From Candidatus Helarchaeota ASGARD archaeon Hel_GB_A (GTDB taxonomy: Archaea > Asgardarchaeota > Lokiarchaeia > Helarchaeales > HEL-GB-A), in NCBI GenBank assembly GCA_005191415.1, contig SUPS01000010.1, positions 1 through 33,060 of the forward strand: 33,060 nucleotides of DNA, in the 5' to 3' direction. How positions within the stretch are numbered: the stretch's first letter is position 1; every line of letters starts with the position of its first letter. The position numbers were made by a program, and so were the translations under genes. Positions 8,282 through 16,630 of the stretch are shown piece by piece. Below the pieces are notes generated by a model that worked only from the letters and a program-made list of their open reading frames with translations, had not been told where the DNA came from and did no database searches.

Positions 8282-9364
8282 TTAATATTCGGTGAAACTT
8301 TTGACGGTTTTCATATCTAATTGCTTTATTAATTCAAGGATAAGCTGAACCGCAGCATCAAAATCGCTTAAGGCGAATAAGCTACATAGGGAATGGATAT
8401 GCCGAGTGGGAACTCCTAATACAATAGATGGGCAACCTTTTCGGGATAAATGGATTGGACCGCCATCAGTTCCTCCAGTAGCAGTTAAAGAAAGTTGGTA
8501 GGGAATTTTATTTTGTTCAGCAATAGATATTACAAATTCTTTTAGTGCAGGGTTAGGTATCATAGAGCGGTCATAGGTATATATTGCAACACCTTTACCC
8601 ATTTTTGATGGAGCGGGTCCAGCTTTAGCACCAGGTACATCGCCTGCAATGGAAGTCTCGCAAATAATAGCAATATCAGGATCTGAAACATGAGACATAG
8701 TTCTTGCACCTCGCGCACCAACTTCTTCTTGTGTAGTTGCAGCGCCAATTACGGTGTTAGGATGGTTTATTTTTTCTTCCTTTAATCGTTTACATGCTAA
8801 TGCTGCAACAAATGTACCTACACGATCATCAAATGCTTTACCCATTGCAACTGTTTTATTATTTAATAATGTAAAAGGACTAATAGGGGCTATAGGGTCG
8901 CCTAATTTTATTCCGAGTTGCTCCAATTCTTCTTTTGTTTTACATCCAATATCGATAAACATTTCATTCATAGGAATGATTTTTTTCCGATCTTCTGGTG
9001 GAATTAAATGAGGAGGTTTGGCTGCGATTACACCTATAAAATCACCTTTATTTGACCGAATTAGAACTCGTTGTCCCAGAATAGTTTGGTCAAGCCAGCC
9101 TCCTAAATTCACGAATTGAATATATGCTTCAGTAAAACCTGTTACAATAAACCCAATCTCATCAATATGTCCTGGAATGGCAATTCGCGGGTGATCTGCT
9201 GTGCCTTTAATAGTATATAAAAGAGAACCTAATTTATCAGTTTCAATTTCATCTGCAAAGGATTGAATAAAACCCTTCAAGAGTGTAAGGGGTTCTCGCT
9301 CGAATCCAGAGGGACCGAACGCTTCAGTAAAACGCCTAAAAAACTCTAATTCATTTTCATTCAT
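8282..9364 (-). CDS. M42 family metallo-aminopeptidase
   Basis: This is a 360-aa cytosolic aminopeptidase of the TET/FrvX family, which forms large hollow particles that trim peptides made by the proteasome. Metal and catalytic residues are all visible: H66 (PGHIDE), D180 (AFDDR), E213/E214 (TTQEEVGARGA), E236 (ICETS) and H324 (TRHIHS). The full family length is present. The ATG at 9364 is preferred over a TTG at 9373, since neither has a clear ribosome site and the TATA-like element at 9395-9402 would put the transcript start close to either codon. It is the first gene of a three-gene minus-strand unit with the two U32 proteins. Confidence 0.92.
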   Translation of the reverse strand: MNENELEFFRRFTEAFGPSGFEREPLTLLKGFIQSFADEIETDKLGSLLYTIKGTADHPRIAIPGHIDEIGFIVTGFTEAYIQFVNLGGWLDQTILGQRVLIRSNKGDFIGVIAAKPPHLIPPEDRKKIIPMNEMFIDIGCKTKEELEQLGIKLGDPIAPISPFTLLNNKTVAMGKAFDDRVGTFVAALACKRLKEEKINHPNTVIGAATTQEEVGARGARTMSHVSDPDIAIICETSIAGDVPGAKAGPAPSKMGKGVAIYTYDRSMIPNPALKEFVISIAEQNKIPYQLSLTATGGTDGGPIHLSRKGCPSIVLGVPTRHIHSLCSLFALSDFDAAVQLILELIKQLDMKTVKSFTEY

Positions 9365-9394
9365 AAGTACCAATTTTCGTCAGGCTTAAAAAAA

Positions 9395-9402
9395 TTTTAT
9401 AT
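9395..9402 (-). promoter_or_regulatory. TATA-like box for the M42 peptidase unit
   Basis: On the minus strand the sequence reads ATATAAAA, about 33 nt before the ATG at 9364. Taking the archaeal distance of about 27 nt, transcription would start near 9371, which gives a leader of only a few bases. The plus-strand gene at 9511 has its own TATA-like ATTATTTAAAG near 9469-9479. Spacing and composition are the only evidence. Confidence 0.4.
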
Positions 9403-9510
9403 GTAATTTGAATTATTTTGTATATTAGGATAAAGTAGGTTACGATAAGAAAGAATTTTTAAAACAAGATTATTTAAAGAGAGAATTTTACTTCTGAGTG
9501 GTGAAAACAA

Positions 9511-10116
9511 ATGAGTCAAGCTCCAAAATTTGTCTTCGAGTGTTTAGGGGAAAATTGTCCTGATCGAAAATGCTGCAATCGGTCTCCAGTACAGGTCTAT
9601 TTTGAAGATATCCGACGATGGGTTACAGACCAGACCATTAATGTGGTTTTTCCTCATCTCGAATTAACGGCAGAAAGTGGTTATCCCATGATAATTCTGA
9701 AAAAATATCCGAATGAGACGCTTTGTGCCCTATTTAATAAAGAAACTAAGAAGTGCAACATTTATTTTAGCAAACCTATTTCATGCGCTACTTTTCCGCT
9801 GGGATTCAATGGAAATGCCTTTTATGTAATAAGTAAAGAATGCCCGGGCTTAGGAAAAGGAAAAATGACGAAAGAATACCTTAAAGAAATGCGTAATCAA
9901 GCAAAGTTGGACTTCAATTGTCGAACACGCACTAGTTCCGCATTACCCCTTCTACAAATGTTAATTCTTCAGTTCTTCCAAAAACAATCGCAAGCCGCTA
10001 TGGAGAGCTTGAGTGAAGAAGATAGAAAAAAGATAGAAGAAATTCTCTCAAAAGGAGGCAATAAATCAGAGAAAAAAGAAGATATTGCATCTGCAAATGA
10101 AGATTCAGGTAAATGA
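9511..10116 (+). CDS. YkgJ-type CxxxxCxxxxCC cysteine cluster protein
   Basis: This 201-aa protein has the N-terminal zinc/iron-chelating cluster of the YkgJ/UPF0153 family: C11, C16, C21 and C22, then TLCALF, KKCNIYF and KPISCATFPLGF with further cysteines at about 73-95, and ECPG. The last 50 residues are charged and likely disordered (Lys/Glu/Ser-rich). A GGTGA ribosome site lies 8 nt before the ATG. Family members are thought to bind metal or an iron-sulfur cluster, but no general reaction is established. It is followed within 6 bp by an alpha/beta hydrolase, so the two are probably co-translated. Confidence 0.8.
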   Translation: MSQAPKFVFECLGENCPDRKCCNRSPVQVYFEDIRRWVTDQTINVVFPHLELTAESGYPMIILKKYPNETLCALFNKETKKCNIYFSKPISCATFPLGFNGNAFYVISKECPGLGKGKMTKEYLKEMRNQAKLDFNCRTRTSSALPLLQMLILQFFQKQSQAAMESLSEEDRKKIEEILSKGGNKSEKKEDIASANEDSGK

Positions 10117-10122
10117 TTGTTT

Positions 10123-10749
10123 ATGAGACAAGATATTTATTTCCTTTCTGAAAGGCTAAAATTAGAAGGGGTTCTATACGCGCCAGAAAAAGAGGGAAAA
10201 TTTCCAGCAGCTATTGTACTACATCCCCATCCTCAGTTTGGAGGAAGCATGCATAATAACGTTGTTGATGCAGTTTGCGAGGAATTAGAAAAATCTATGG
10301 TTGCGCTTAAGTTCAATTGCCGTGGAGTTGGGCGTTCAGAAGGGTACTCGACTGGTGGGAAAGAAGAAGGGAAAGATGTGGAAGCAGCCATCGAATTTTT
10401 AAAGATCCAAGATCTAGTGGATGAAAAACGACTTGCCTTTATTGGATATTCTTGGGGAACCTATGCAGGATTGCCTGTAACTTATAAAAATCCAGATATT
10501 AAGGTAATAGTAGGAATTAGCTGTCCCGTGGGGCTTTGGAATTATAATTATATGCAAGAATGCGACAAACCAAAATTAATGATTGTTGGAACCAGAGATC
10601 AATTTGCACCTCTAGAGCGATTTAAAAATCTATTTGAAAAACTCTCTGACCCTAAGGAATTATACCTTTTAGAAACAGATCATTTCTACATTGGAGCTGA
10701 AAACAAACTCGCAAGTAAGGTTCTCGAATTTTTAGGTAAATATTTGTGA
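10123..10749 (+). CDS. Alpha/beta hydrolase, COG2945-like
   Basis: This 208-aa single-domain hydrolase carries the HPHPQFGGSMHNNVV block characteristic of the small COG2945-type alpha/beta hydrolases. The triad is visible: S110 in GYSWG, D159 in GTRDQF and H187 in ETDHF. The oxyanion-side motif FNCRGVGRSEG is intact. No signal peptide is seen, so it is cytosolic. I chose the ATG at 10123; a TTG at 10117 directly after the upstream stop is the alternative. The substrate is unknown (an ester or thioester). A 21-bp tandem repeat overlaps its stop codon. Confidence 0.85.
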   Translation: MRQDIYFLSERLKLEGVLYAPEKEGKFPAAIVLHPHPQFGGSMHNNVVDAVCEELEKSMVALKFNCRGVGRSEGYSTGGKEEGKDVEAAIEFLKIQDLVDEKRLAFIGYSWGTYAGLPVTYKNPDIKVIVGISCPVGLWNYNYMQECDKPKLMIVGTRDQFAPLERFKNLFEKLSDPKELYLLETDHFYIGAENKLASKVLEFLGKYL

Positions 10750-10802
10750 AAAGACTGAAATATTCAGTGAAAAGACTGAAATATTCAGTGAAAAGACTGA
10801 AT
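10746..10802. repeat. 21-bp tandem repeat, 2.7 copies
   Basis: The unit starts GTGAAAAGACTGAAATATTCA. Two perfect copies lie at 10746-10766 and 10767-10787, and a partial third runs from 10788 to about 10800. The first copy contains the TGA stop of the hydrolase. Each unit junction contains CTGAA-ATA-TTCAG, a short inverted repeat. This is either replication slippage or a small array of protein-binding sites upstream of the membrane protein at 10886. Confidence 0.9.
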
Positions 10803-10885
10803 TGGAAAATATTATAATTACTTGACTCTTAAAAAATAACGTATCATTTAAGAGATATTCGAAGAACTCGAGGTCGGATATTAAG

Positions 10886-11827
10886 ATGAAAGGAGTCTTG
10901 TTATGTAAATTCGATGAGGAAAGAGGATATATTCCTGTAAAAGTTTATCCGCCTCGAGTTCGGAAACGCTCGAATATGGGATTATTTAAAGAGATAGCAA
11001 GAAATGCAATTGGATTTGGAACTCAAGTGGAATATCAGCAATTCACATTGGCAGATAATTCTTCAGAAATTCATTGTTTGGCGAAGCGATTTTCAATTCC
11101 GATAGAAGGTGCGCGGGGGGGGTCAGAACTCTATGCTTTAGTAATATTTTCAGGAGATAGTGAAGAATTTCCTAAAAAATTATTAGGAGAATCTACACAA
11201 AAGCTCATTGCTAATTGGGAAGCTCGTACGGAAATAATCAAATCGCTTTATGAAGCATTTAATCCGACAATAAGTTCTTCGATTTCTCCAAGTATCTCTG
11301 TAGATACAAGTAGCATAAGTCGTCCGCTTTTGCCACAAGAATTATTTACTGAGAAAACGGGCTTTTTTGCAGAGGGTCATACGCTCACACGAAATTTATT
11401 GATGCTTCTTTCAGTCATAGCAATGTTTTGGGTAATTTATTTAAATTATAATATTTTTTCATTTAGTTTTATGGTGACAGTTGGGATTTTTGTATTTACA
11501 ATTGTTGCAAAAAAAGATAAATCTCTAAAAATTATTAATGGCTTTATGTTCTTTTTTATTATCCTACTTTTCATTAAATTATTCTTTGAATTAATTGGGG
11601 AATCTAGTACAATTGCAATTTTGGGAACATTCCCTGATTTTACACGACCAGATCTAGCGATTCTAAGTTTTTTTGGTGGAATTTTAATATGTTTAGGGCT
11701 CGATAGAGGGCATGCAGTCGACAAGGCTAGTTTTATCATCGGAATATGCGGAATTGTATTTTTCATTCTCTTTTTCCTAACACCGTTTTTTGAGATTATA
11801 TTTGCTTTCTTCGAGGGCTTAGCATGA
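10886..11827 (+). CDS. Membrane protein with N-terminal soluble domain, unknown
   Basis: I do not recognise the family. Residues 1-130 form a soluble domain with alternating strands and a closing helix (LIANWEARTEIIKSLYEAF). A Ser/Pro-rich linker covers about 135-160. Then come five hydrophobic helices at about 168-188, 190-208, 214-236, 252-270 and 284-310. The opening GVLLCKFDEERGYIPVKVYP resembles the first strands of longin/roadblock-like domains, but that is only a visual impression. The stop overlaps the next start by 4 bp (ATGA), so it is translationally coupled to the MBL hydrolase. The function is unknown; membrane location is likely. Confidence 0.75.
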   Translation: MKGVLLCKFDEERGYIPVKVYPPRVRKRSNMGLFKEIARNAIGFGTQVEYQQFTLADNSSEIHCLAKRFSIPIEGARGGSELYALVIFSGDSEEFPKKLLGESTQKLIANWEARTEIIKSLYEAFNPTISSSISPSISVDTSSISRPLLPQELFTEKTGFFAEGHTLTRNLLMLLSVIAMFWVIYLNYNIFSFSFMVTVGIFVFTIVAKKDKSLKIINGFMFFFIILLFIKLFFELIGESSTIAILGTFPDFTRPDLAILSFFGGILICLGLDRGHAVDKASFIIGICGIVFFILFFLTPFFEIIFAFFEGLA

Positions 11828-12579
11828 AACTTATTCTTTTAGGCACAGGTACCACCTTACCCCAAAAGAATAGGAACGCAGCAGGATTATTAATCCATAT
11901 CCTTGATGAATACCTATTATTTGATTGTGGAAATGGAATTTTAAGGCAAATTGAGCAGATAAATGTTGATTTTACCCAAATTAGAGATATTTTCATTAGT
12001 CATCTCCATGCAGATCATGTAAATGATTTGCCGGTTCTCCTAAAAGCGAATATAATGAGAAAAATTTCACATCAAATTCGGATTTATGGACCTTCCACAA
12101 TTATGAAGAGTCTAGAGGGATGGTTTAAGGAAGTTTATCCTTACCTTGATAAGGTTTTAGAAATAATGAAAGTAGAAGAAATAAAAACCGAGTGGATAGA
12201 AAGGGAAAATTGGAAAATCCAAGCTTTTCCTGTTCAGCATGGAATAGAAGCGTATGGATTTAAATTAATAGCAGAGGGAAAAACAATAGTTTATTCAGGA
12301 GATACTGGATATTGTGAGGAACTCATTCAAATGGCTCAAAATGCCGATCTCTTGATTCATGAATGTTCATATCCCACCGAATATGGACATGGGAAAGGTC
12401 ACACAACCCCGTTAGAAGTGGGACAAATCGCCCAAGATGCTAACGTGAAACAGGTTATATTAACACATTTTTATCCAGTATGCAATGGACGTGAAAATGA
12501 GATGCTAGAAGATGTGAAGAAAAGGTATAATGGAGAAGTAATTTTTGGAAAAGATTTGCAAGTATTTAACTTAGAATGA
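11824..12579 (+). CDS. MBL-fold metallo-hydrolase, RNase Z-like
   Basis: This 251-aa beta-lactamase-fold enzyme has the zinc motif HLHADH at 60-65. Further ligands are expected at VQHG (about 138), YSGDTG (about 160) and LTHFYP (about 217). The opening LLGTGTTLPQKNRNAAG is typical of the RNase Z/arylsulfatase-like group. It is shorter than a full tRNase Z and I see no clear flexible-arm exosite, so a tRNA 3'-processing role is not assured. The ATG overlaps the stop of the upstream membrane protein gene. Confidence 0.85.
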   Translation: MKLILLGTGTTLPQKNRNAAGLLIHILDEYLLFDCGNGILRQIEQINVDFTQIRDIFISHLHADHVNDLPVLLKANIMRKISHQIRIYGPSTIMKSLEGWFKEVYPYLDKVLEIMKVEEIKTEWIERENWKIQAFPVQHGIEAYGFKLIAEGKTIVYSGDTGYCEELIQMAQNADLLIHECSYPTEYGHGKGHTTPLEVGQIAQDANVKQVILTHFYPVCNGRENEMLEDVKKRYNGEVIFGKDLQVFNLE

Positions 12580-12601
12580 AAAAATTGATTAAATGAATTA
12601 C

Positions 12602-13369
12602 TTATCCAATATATGACTGGGGTTTTTGCTGTTCTTCTCGTTTTTTCTGCATAATGTCAAGAAATTGAGATGTCATTGTTTCAATTTCTTCAATGCGACG
12701 ATCGAGGAGCGTATCTTTGATGTCGAGTTTAAAGAGGGCATTAAGAACGCGAGTTAATTCTTTACTTGCCGCTGGATCAATCTGTAGAAGAGGCATTGTA
12801 TCGGCAAGGATACACACACCAGGAATATCATAATGGATGGAGGCCCAAGCGGGAATAATGCCATTGGCGCCACTAATATAGCCACCTTTTAGGATAACAG
12901 TTGTTTGAGTAGGGGAATCAAGGAAGAAATTAATCCATTCTTGTTGTGTTGAAGAAACATAGACCTTTCTTTTATCACCTATAGATTCAGGAACAAAAGC
13001 ACCCATGCTTACAATAAGATATGCATTAAATTTTTTACATAATTTGCAAATATAATCAGAAAGGGCGTAAATCCCCAATGAAGTGGTGGGTTGATAATCA
13101 CCAGTCATTATAATTAAGTCATGTTCTTGTGTTTCAGGGAGCTTTTTCGTGTATATAACAATTTTTGGCATACTGATCTGTGCTTGGTTGATGACAACAT
13201 GCGGCGGAAAATCATGATAGTAAATTTCGGCATATAAATCACATTCAAGGCTATTTATCGTTGTTAAAACTGCAAGTTTTCCGACTAGTGCGATACCAGG
13301 CATGCCAACTAAAACGAGCGGATTTCGCAGATCATTAGGGAATTCTTTAAGTTCTTTAAGTTTTATCAT
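12602..13369 (-). CDS. PAC2 family protein (proteasome assembly chaperone-like)
   Basis: This 255-aa protein has the archaeal PAC2 layout. The opening NPLVLVGMPGIALVGKLAV is nearly diagnostic. It is followed by ITGD-like segments (LIIMTGDYQPTT), VSMGAFVPES, and a Gly-rich GGYISGANGIIP. Its length fits COG1938. PAC2 members in eukaryotes help assemble the 20S proteasome; the archaeal role is less certain. A helical, charged C-terminus follows. An 8-bp inverted repeat overlaps its likely TATA box (13411-13439), suggesting repression or activation at that site. Confidence 0.88.
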   Translation of the reverse strand: MIKLKELKEFPNDLRNPLVLVGMPGIALVGKLAVLTTINSLECDLYAEIYYHDFPPHVVINQAQISMPKIVIYTKKLPETQEHDLIIMTGDYQPTTSLGIYALSDYICKLCKKFNAYLIVSMGAFVPESIGDKRKVYVSSTQQEWINFFLDSPTQTTVILKGGYISGANGIIPAWASIHYDIPGVCILADTMPLLQIDPAASKELTRVLNALFKLDIKDTLLDRRIEEIETMTSQFLDIMQKKREEQQKPQSYIG

Positions 13370-13410
13370 TCATCTCGTCTCATATTTTTATCGAATCTCA
13401 TCTAAAATGG

Positions 13411-13420
13411 ATTTTAAATA
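13411..13420 (-). promoter_or_regulatory. TATA-like box for PAC2 gene
   Basis: The minus strand reads TATTTAAAAT, about 46 nt before the ATG at 13369. Transcription would start near 13388, leaving a leader of about 19 nt. It overlaps the left arm of the inverted repeat at 13417-13439. Confidence 0.4.
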
Positions 13421-13439
13421 TCAGACTACGACTGATATT
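13417..13439. repeat. 8-bp inverted repeat, likely operator
   Basis: The arms AATATCAG (13417-13424) and CTGATATT (13432-13439) are perfect complements with a 7-nt spacer. The repeat sits between the 3' end of cysteine synthase and the start of PAC2, and overlaps the predicted PAC2 TATA box. A regulator-binding site is more likely than a terminator, because no T-run follows on the minus strand. Confidence 0.55.
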
Positions 13440-13564
13440 CTTTTAGGTCTTATTGAATCCATCAATTTTCTATCGATTCTTATTTTAAAAACATGAAAAG
13501 TGATATTTAAACATTTGCAAATAGATAGAAGAATAATTGATGAAAACTGCGGAATGATTAGAAA

Positions 13565-14551
13565 TTAAAGGAAAGGTTCCATGGATTTTATATATTCATC
13601 AGTAATAGATGTGACAATTTGACACTTTTTTACACATTCGAGGCACGCTTTTGGATCATAAAGGGCCGTTGTGCAGTATTTCTCACCCCCATCGGGTAAC
13701 AACACTACAATTACTCCAGAATCAAGTCCTTTGGCTTTTTCGACAGCGACATGCATAGCAGCTCCAGAGCTGATGCCGCTAAAGATACCTTCAAGCAAAG
13801 TTAGACGGCGAGCCATTTCCATGGCATCCTCATCCTTCACCTTTATTTTTTCATCAATTCGGGAGGGATCATAGATTTGGGGAACATATTGCACATCAAG
13901 GTTTTTCAGTCCTTGAATTTTTGAATGTGGATACGGTTCAACGGCAATCACTTTAATTTTTGGATTGAATTCTTTCAATCTTTTAGAAACACCCATTAAA
14001 GTTCCAGATGTTCCAATACCTGCCACGAACATGGTAATTTTTCCATTTGTATCTTCAATAATTTCCTTTCCAGTTGTTTCATAATGTGCAAGGACGTTGT
14101 ATTTATTTGCAAATTGATTAGGACGAAAATATTTGTCAGGGTTCGCTTTTATCAATTCATTACACATATCTTCTGCTCCATCCATCCCTCGATCTCCTTT
14201 GGTTAGAATAATTTTTGCACCGTAGGCTAAAAGCATTCGTCGTCGTTCCATACTCATGGTTTCGGGCATAACAATTTCTAAAGGATATCCTTTTTGAGCA
14301 CAAACCAGTGCAAGACCAATTCCAGTATTTCCGGAACTGGGTTCTATGACAGTTTTTCCTTTCGTGAGTAAACCCTCTTTCTCAGCCTGTTCAATCATGT
14401 AAAAAGCAATGCGATCTTTGACTGATCCTCCTGGATTGAATTTTTCTAACTTTGCATAGATCGTGACGTTCTTATTCGGATTAAGCCTGTTAATATGAAC
14501 CAACGGAGTGTGCCCAATCAATTCCAAGATAGAATTATACGGTTTTCCCAT
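13565..14551 (-). CDS. cysK: Cysteine synthase (PLP-dependent), with Cys-rich tail
   Basis: This is a pyridoxal-phosphate enzyme of 328 aa that makes cysteine from sulfide and O-acetylserine or O-phosphoserine. The Schiff-base lysine is K45 in NPGGSVKDR, the substrate loop is PSSGNTG at 71-77, and the phosphate loop is GIGTSGTL. Most cysteine synthases end soon after the CTTALY segment (about 293-298). Here an extra 30 residues include C303, C306 and C310 (CLECVKKC), which could bind metal or carry sulfur. It has its own TATA box at 14593-14602 and an AAAGG ribosome site. Which serine derivative it uses cannot be decided here. Confidence 0.9.
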   Translation of the reverse strand: MGKPYNSILELIGHTPLVHINRLNPNKNVTIYAKLEKFNPGGSVKDRIAFYMIEQAEKEGLLTKGKTVIEPSSGNTGIGLALVCAQKGYPLEIVMPETMSMERRRMLLAYGAKIILTKGDRGMDGAEDMCNELIKANPDKYFRPNQFANKYNVLAHYETTGKEIIEDTNGKITMFVAGIGTSGTLMGVSKRLKEFNPKIKVIAVEPYPHSKIQGLKNLDVQYVPQIYDPSRIDEKIKVKDEDAMEMARRLTLLEGIFSGISSGAAMHVAVEKAKGLDSGVIVVLLPDGGEKYCTTALYDPKACLECVKKCQIVTSITDEYIKSMEPFL

Positions 14552-14592
14552 GCAAAGGCGTCCTTTATTTTCTATTATATCGTAAAAAAACG

Positions 14593-14602
14593 TTATATAT
14601 AA
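14593..14602 (-). promoter_or_regulatory. TATA box for cysteine synthase
   Basis: The minus strand reads TTATATATAA, centred about 46 nt before the ATG at 14551. This predicts a start near 14570 and a leader of about 19 nt that contains the AAAGG site at 14562-14566. That site is also one arm of a short AAAGG-ACG-CCTTT inverted repeat (14554-14566), which could partly hide it. Confidence 0.45.
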
Positions 14603-14613
14603 TTTTTCGCCCC

Positions 14614-15597
14614 TTAATAAGGCGATTCTAAGATAGGAGGGAGGATTTCCTTTTTGAATTTATCTGTTTGGTTTGTCCATTTAATAAATTCCTCGGGGGG
14701 AGGATATTGAGCATAGAGATCTTTCCGTACCGCTTCTAATAAGGTAACTGGCTTTTTAGAATATTCTGCAGCACTTCCAATCCAGTGATTTGAGGATTTT
14801 GCTTCAGAATAAACTGGTTCTAACCATTCTTTCCAATCAGGAGCTCGTAAAAGATGATGGTCAATGATTAAAATGGGAACATTCTTGGCTAATTTGGTTA
14901 AATTACTACGAGCAATTTCCAGTATGGTTTCAGAAACACGGTACCCTTTTAAATAGAGGGGAGGACCTCCTACATAAAGAATGGTAGGCGTTAATGATAG
15001 GAGATAAGTTAATGTTTCTGGGACAATTGGTCCTTGCACCGTTGCAAAGACAAAAATTTCGTCTTCATATTGGATTTTACACGCAATTACAAATCCTTGT
15101 TTAGATTCACGTTCTCCATGAGATAATGGTTTAGAAATAAAAATAGTTGTATTCCCAAACTCAAACCGTTTTCCATCGGCGTAGATTATTTCCTTTGCTT
15201 TTTTCTTTGCAAATCTGTTAAAAAAATATCCGCGCTGTCGTTGAGAGGCATTTATATTTTCACGAAAATCTTTAGCTAAGATAATTTTATCCGTATAAAG
15301 AAGTTCTGCTAACTCGCGATTAGAAAGAATAAAATGATAATCAGTAAAAAAAGGTTTTAAATGATCATAATGGTAATGAGAAATTGTGAGAACCTCGGCT
15401 TTCTCACAGGTTTTAATAAGTCTTTGATTTGCATTATAGAGTGCTTTGTACTCTAAAGGATGAGGATCTAGTCGCATTCGTTGTCCTAAAGAACATCCTG
15501 GATCAATGATAATGGAAAGGTCCGCAGTTTTCACAAAAGTGCACATTGACCGCACTCCGAAGCTCTCTGCGGCTATAGGTTCAATTTGTAGTTGCAT
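14614..15597 (-). CDS. UPF0282 family MBL-fold protein
   Basis: This 327-aa protein belongs to the archaeal UPF0282 group (COG2248) of predicted metallo-beta-lactamase-fold hydrolases. The metal motif is HYHYDH at 74-79. Other conserved blocks are the N-terminal ESFGVRSMCTFVKT, IIIDPGCSLGQRMRLDPHP, LSHGERESKQGFV and ILIIDHHLLR. Length and order of blocks match the family along its whole extent. The substrate is unknown. It lies 64 bp downstream of the Rag-like GTPase on the same strand and may share its transcript. Confidence 0.9.
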   Translation of the reverse strand: MQLQIEPIAAESFGVRSMCTFVKTADLSIIIDPGCSLGQRMRLDPHPLEYKALYNANQRLIKTCEKAEVLTISHYHYDHLKPFFTDYHFILSNRELAELLYTDKIILAKDFRENINASQRQRGYFFNRFAKKKAKEIIYADGKRFEFGNTTIFISKPLSHGERESKQGFVIACKIQYEDEIFVFATVQGPIVPETLTYLLSLTPTILYVGGPPLYLKGYRVSETILEIARSNLTKLAKNVPILIIDHHLLRAPDWKEWLEPVYSEAKSSNHWIGSAAEYSKKPVTLLEAVRKDLYAQYPPPEEFIKWTNQTDKFKKEILPPILESPY

Positions 15598-15661
15598 CTA
15601 CAATCACCCATACCATAATAAAAAAAGATTATGAAAGAATACTAAATGGGAGAATATGGAA

Positions 15662-16630
15662 TTACTGCAGTTTTAGAACTGTCAGCAAATCTGGAGTAAT
15701 TTTATTAATTTCCTGCTCATATTTATCAATAGAAACCCGATTTATGGGAGTAATTATGAAAATTGAAACATATTTATGAATATCTTTCAAGAGTAAATAT
15801 TCTTCATCAAATTTAAAGACAGTCGTGTTCAGATGTTTAGATTTTAAAAATCCATTTTTCCGAAATTCTTGGATTAATTGTTCTGCGATATTAAGGGGAT
15901 AAATAAGAGTTTTAATGCTGAGATATTGGAGAAAATCACTGGCTTCTTTAGTTATTAATTTAGCTTCGAGTTCAGGACTCATTGAAGATGTGATTTCAAG
16001 TCCATCGTCTTTATTGATAAGCATTGTCAATTTAGCATTTAGTTTTTTATTCACTTTATCGATTATTCTTTGAAGGTTTTTCATCCGCTCGGTTTCTGTC
16101 TTCTCGATCAGGTTATTTAAAATCCTGCAGAGGATTTTTCTAGCAGTTTTGGTTTTTACCGAGGATGTGTAATAAGTGACGCCTTGGATTGCATTACCTT
16201 CCGAGAAAAATTTTTTCAACTCATCCTTAGAAATTCTTGGTTTTAGGTCATATTTATGGGCGAGAACGTAAATTTTCACTTTTTTAGGAGAGAATTTTCG
16301 AAGTGAATTATAGGCTTGCTTAAACCAGAAGCGTGATTCGCCGAGTTTTTCTTTATCTGCCACATCCACGACCCAAATAAAGACTCGTGTATTTGAAAAA
16401 ATGGCGCGTTCCATCCTTTCAGAAAAATACCCTTCTAAAAATTGTTTTTGCCCTCCACAATCAAAGACGGATATCTCGATTAATCGTCTATAGCGATACT
16501 CATCGGTTTTTATGCCTTCCGTAGGTGGAAGACTTACTAATTCCTCAAATTCCTTACCTTCTAGTACATGGCGGATTAATGTTGTCTTTCCCGCCCCATT
16601 CAAGCCCATTAAAAGAATTTTTAATACCAT
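15662..16630 (-). CDS. Rag/Gtr-like small GTPase with C-terminal roadblock-like domain
   Basis: This is a 322-aa GTPase. The G domain (1-175) has the P-loop GLNGAGKTT at 9-17, switch I PTEG with T37, DCGGQ at 57-61, and the guanine motif HKYDL at 125-129 in place of NKxD, followed by TSS near 155. The HKxD motif is the hallmark of eukaryotic Rag/Gtr GTPases. Residues about 185-320 form a second alpha/beta domain (helix, LTMLINKDDG strand turn, further strands and helices) that fits the roadblock-like C-terminal half of Rag proteins. A GAGGT site lies 7 nt before the ATG. In eukaryotes Rag proteins form heterodimers that signal nutrient state at membranes. In this organism the role is unknown. 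Confidence 0.85.
   Translation of the reverse strand: MVLKILLMGLNGAGKTTLIRHVLEGKEFEELVSLPPTEGIKTDEYRYRRLIEISVFDCGGQKQFLEGYFSERMERAIFSNTRVFIWVVDVADKEKLGESRFWFKQAYNSLRKFSPKKVKIYVLAHKYDLKPRISKDELKKFFSEGNAIQGVTYYTSSVKTKTARKILCRILNNLIEKTETERMKNLQRIIDKVNKKLNAKLTMLINKDDGLEITSSMSPELEAKLITKEASDFLQYLSIKTLIYPLNIAEQLIQEFRKNGFLKSKHLNTTVFKFDEEYLLLKDIHKYVSIFIITPINRVSIDKYEQEINKITPDLLTVLKLQ

Noticed and set aside
10746-10802. CRISPR-like repeats
   Set aside because: The units are directly adjacent with no spacers.
11824-12579. Assignment as tRNA 3'-processing RNase Z
   Set aside because: The MBL core fits, but it is short and the exosite arm was not found, so I kept a general call.
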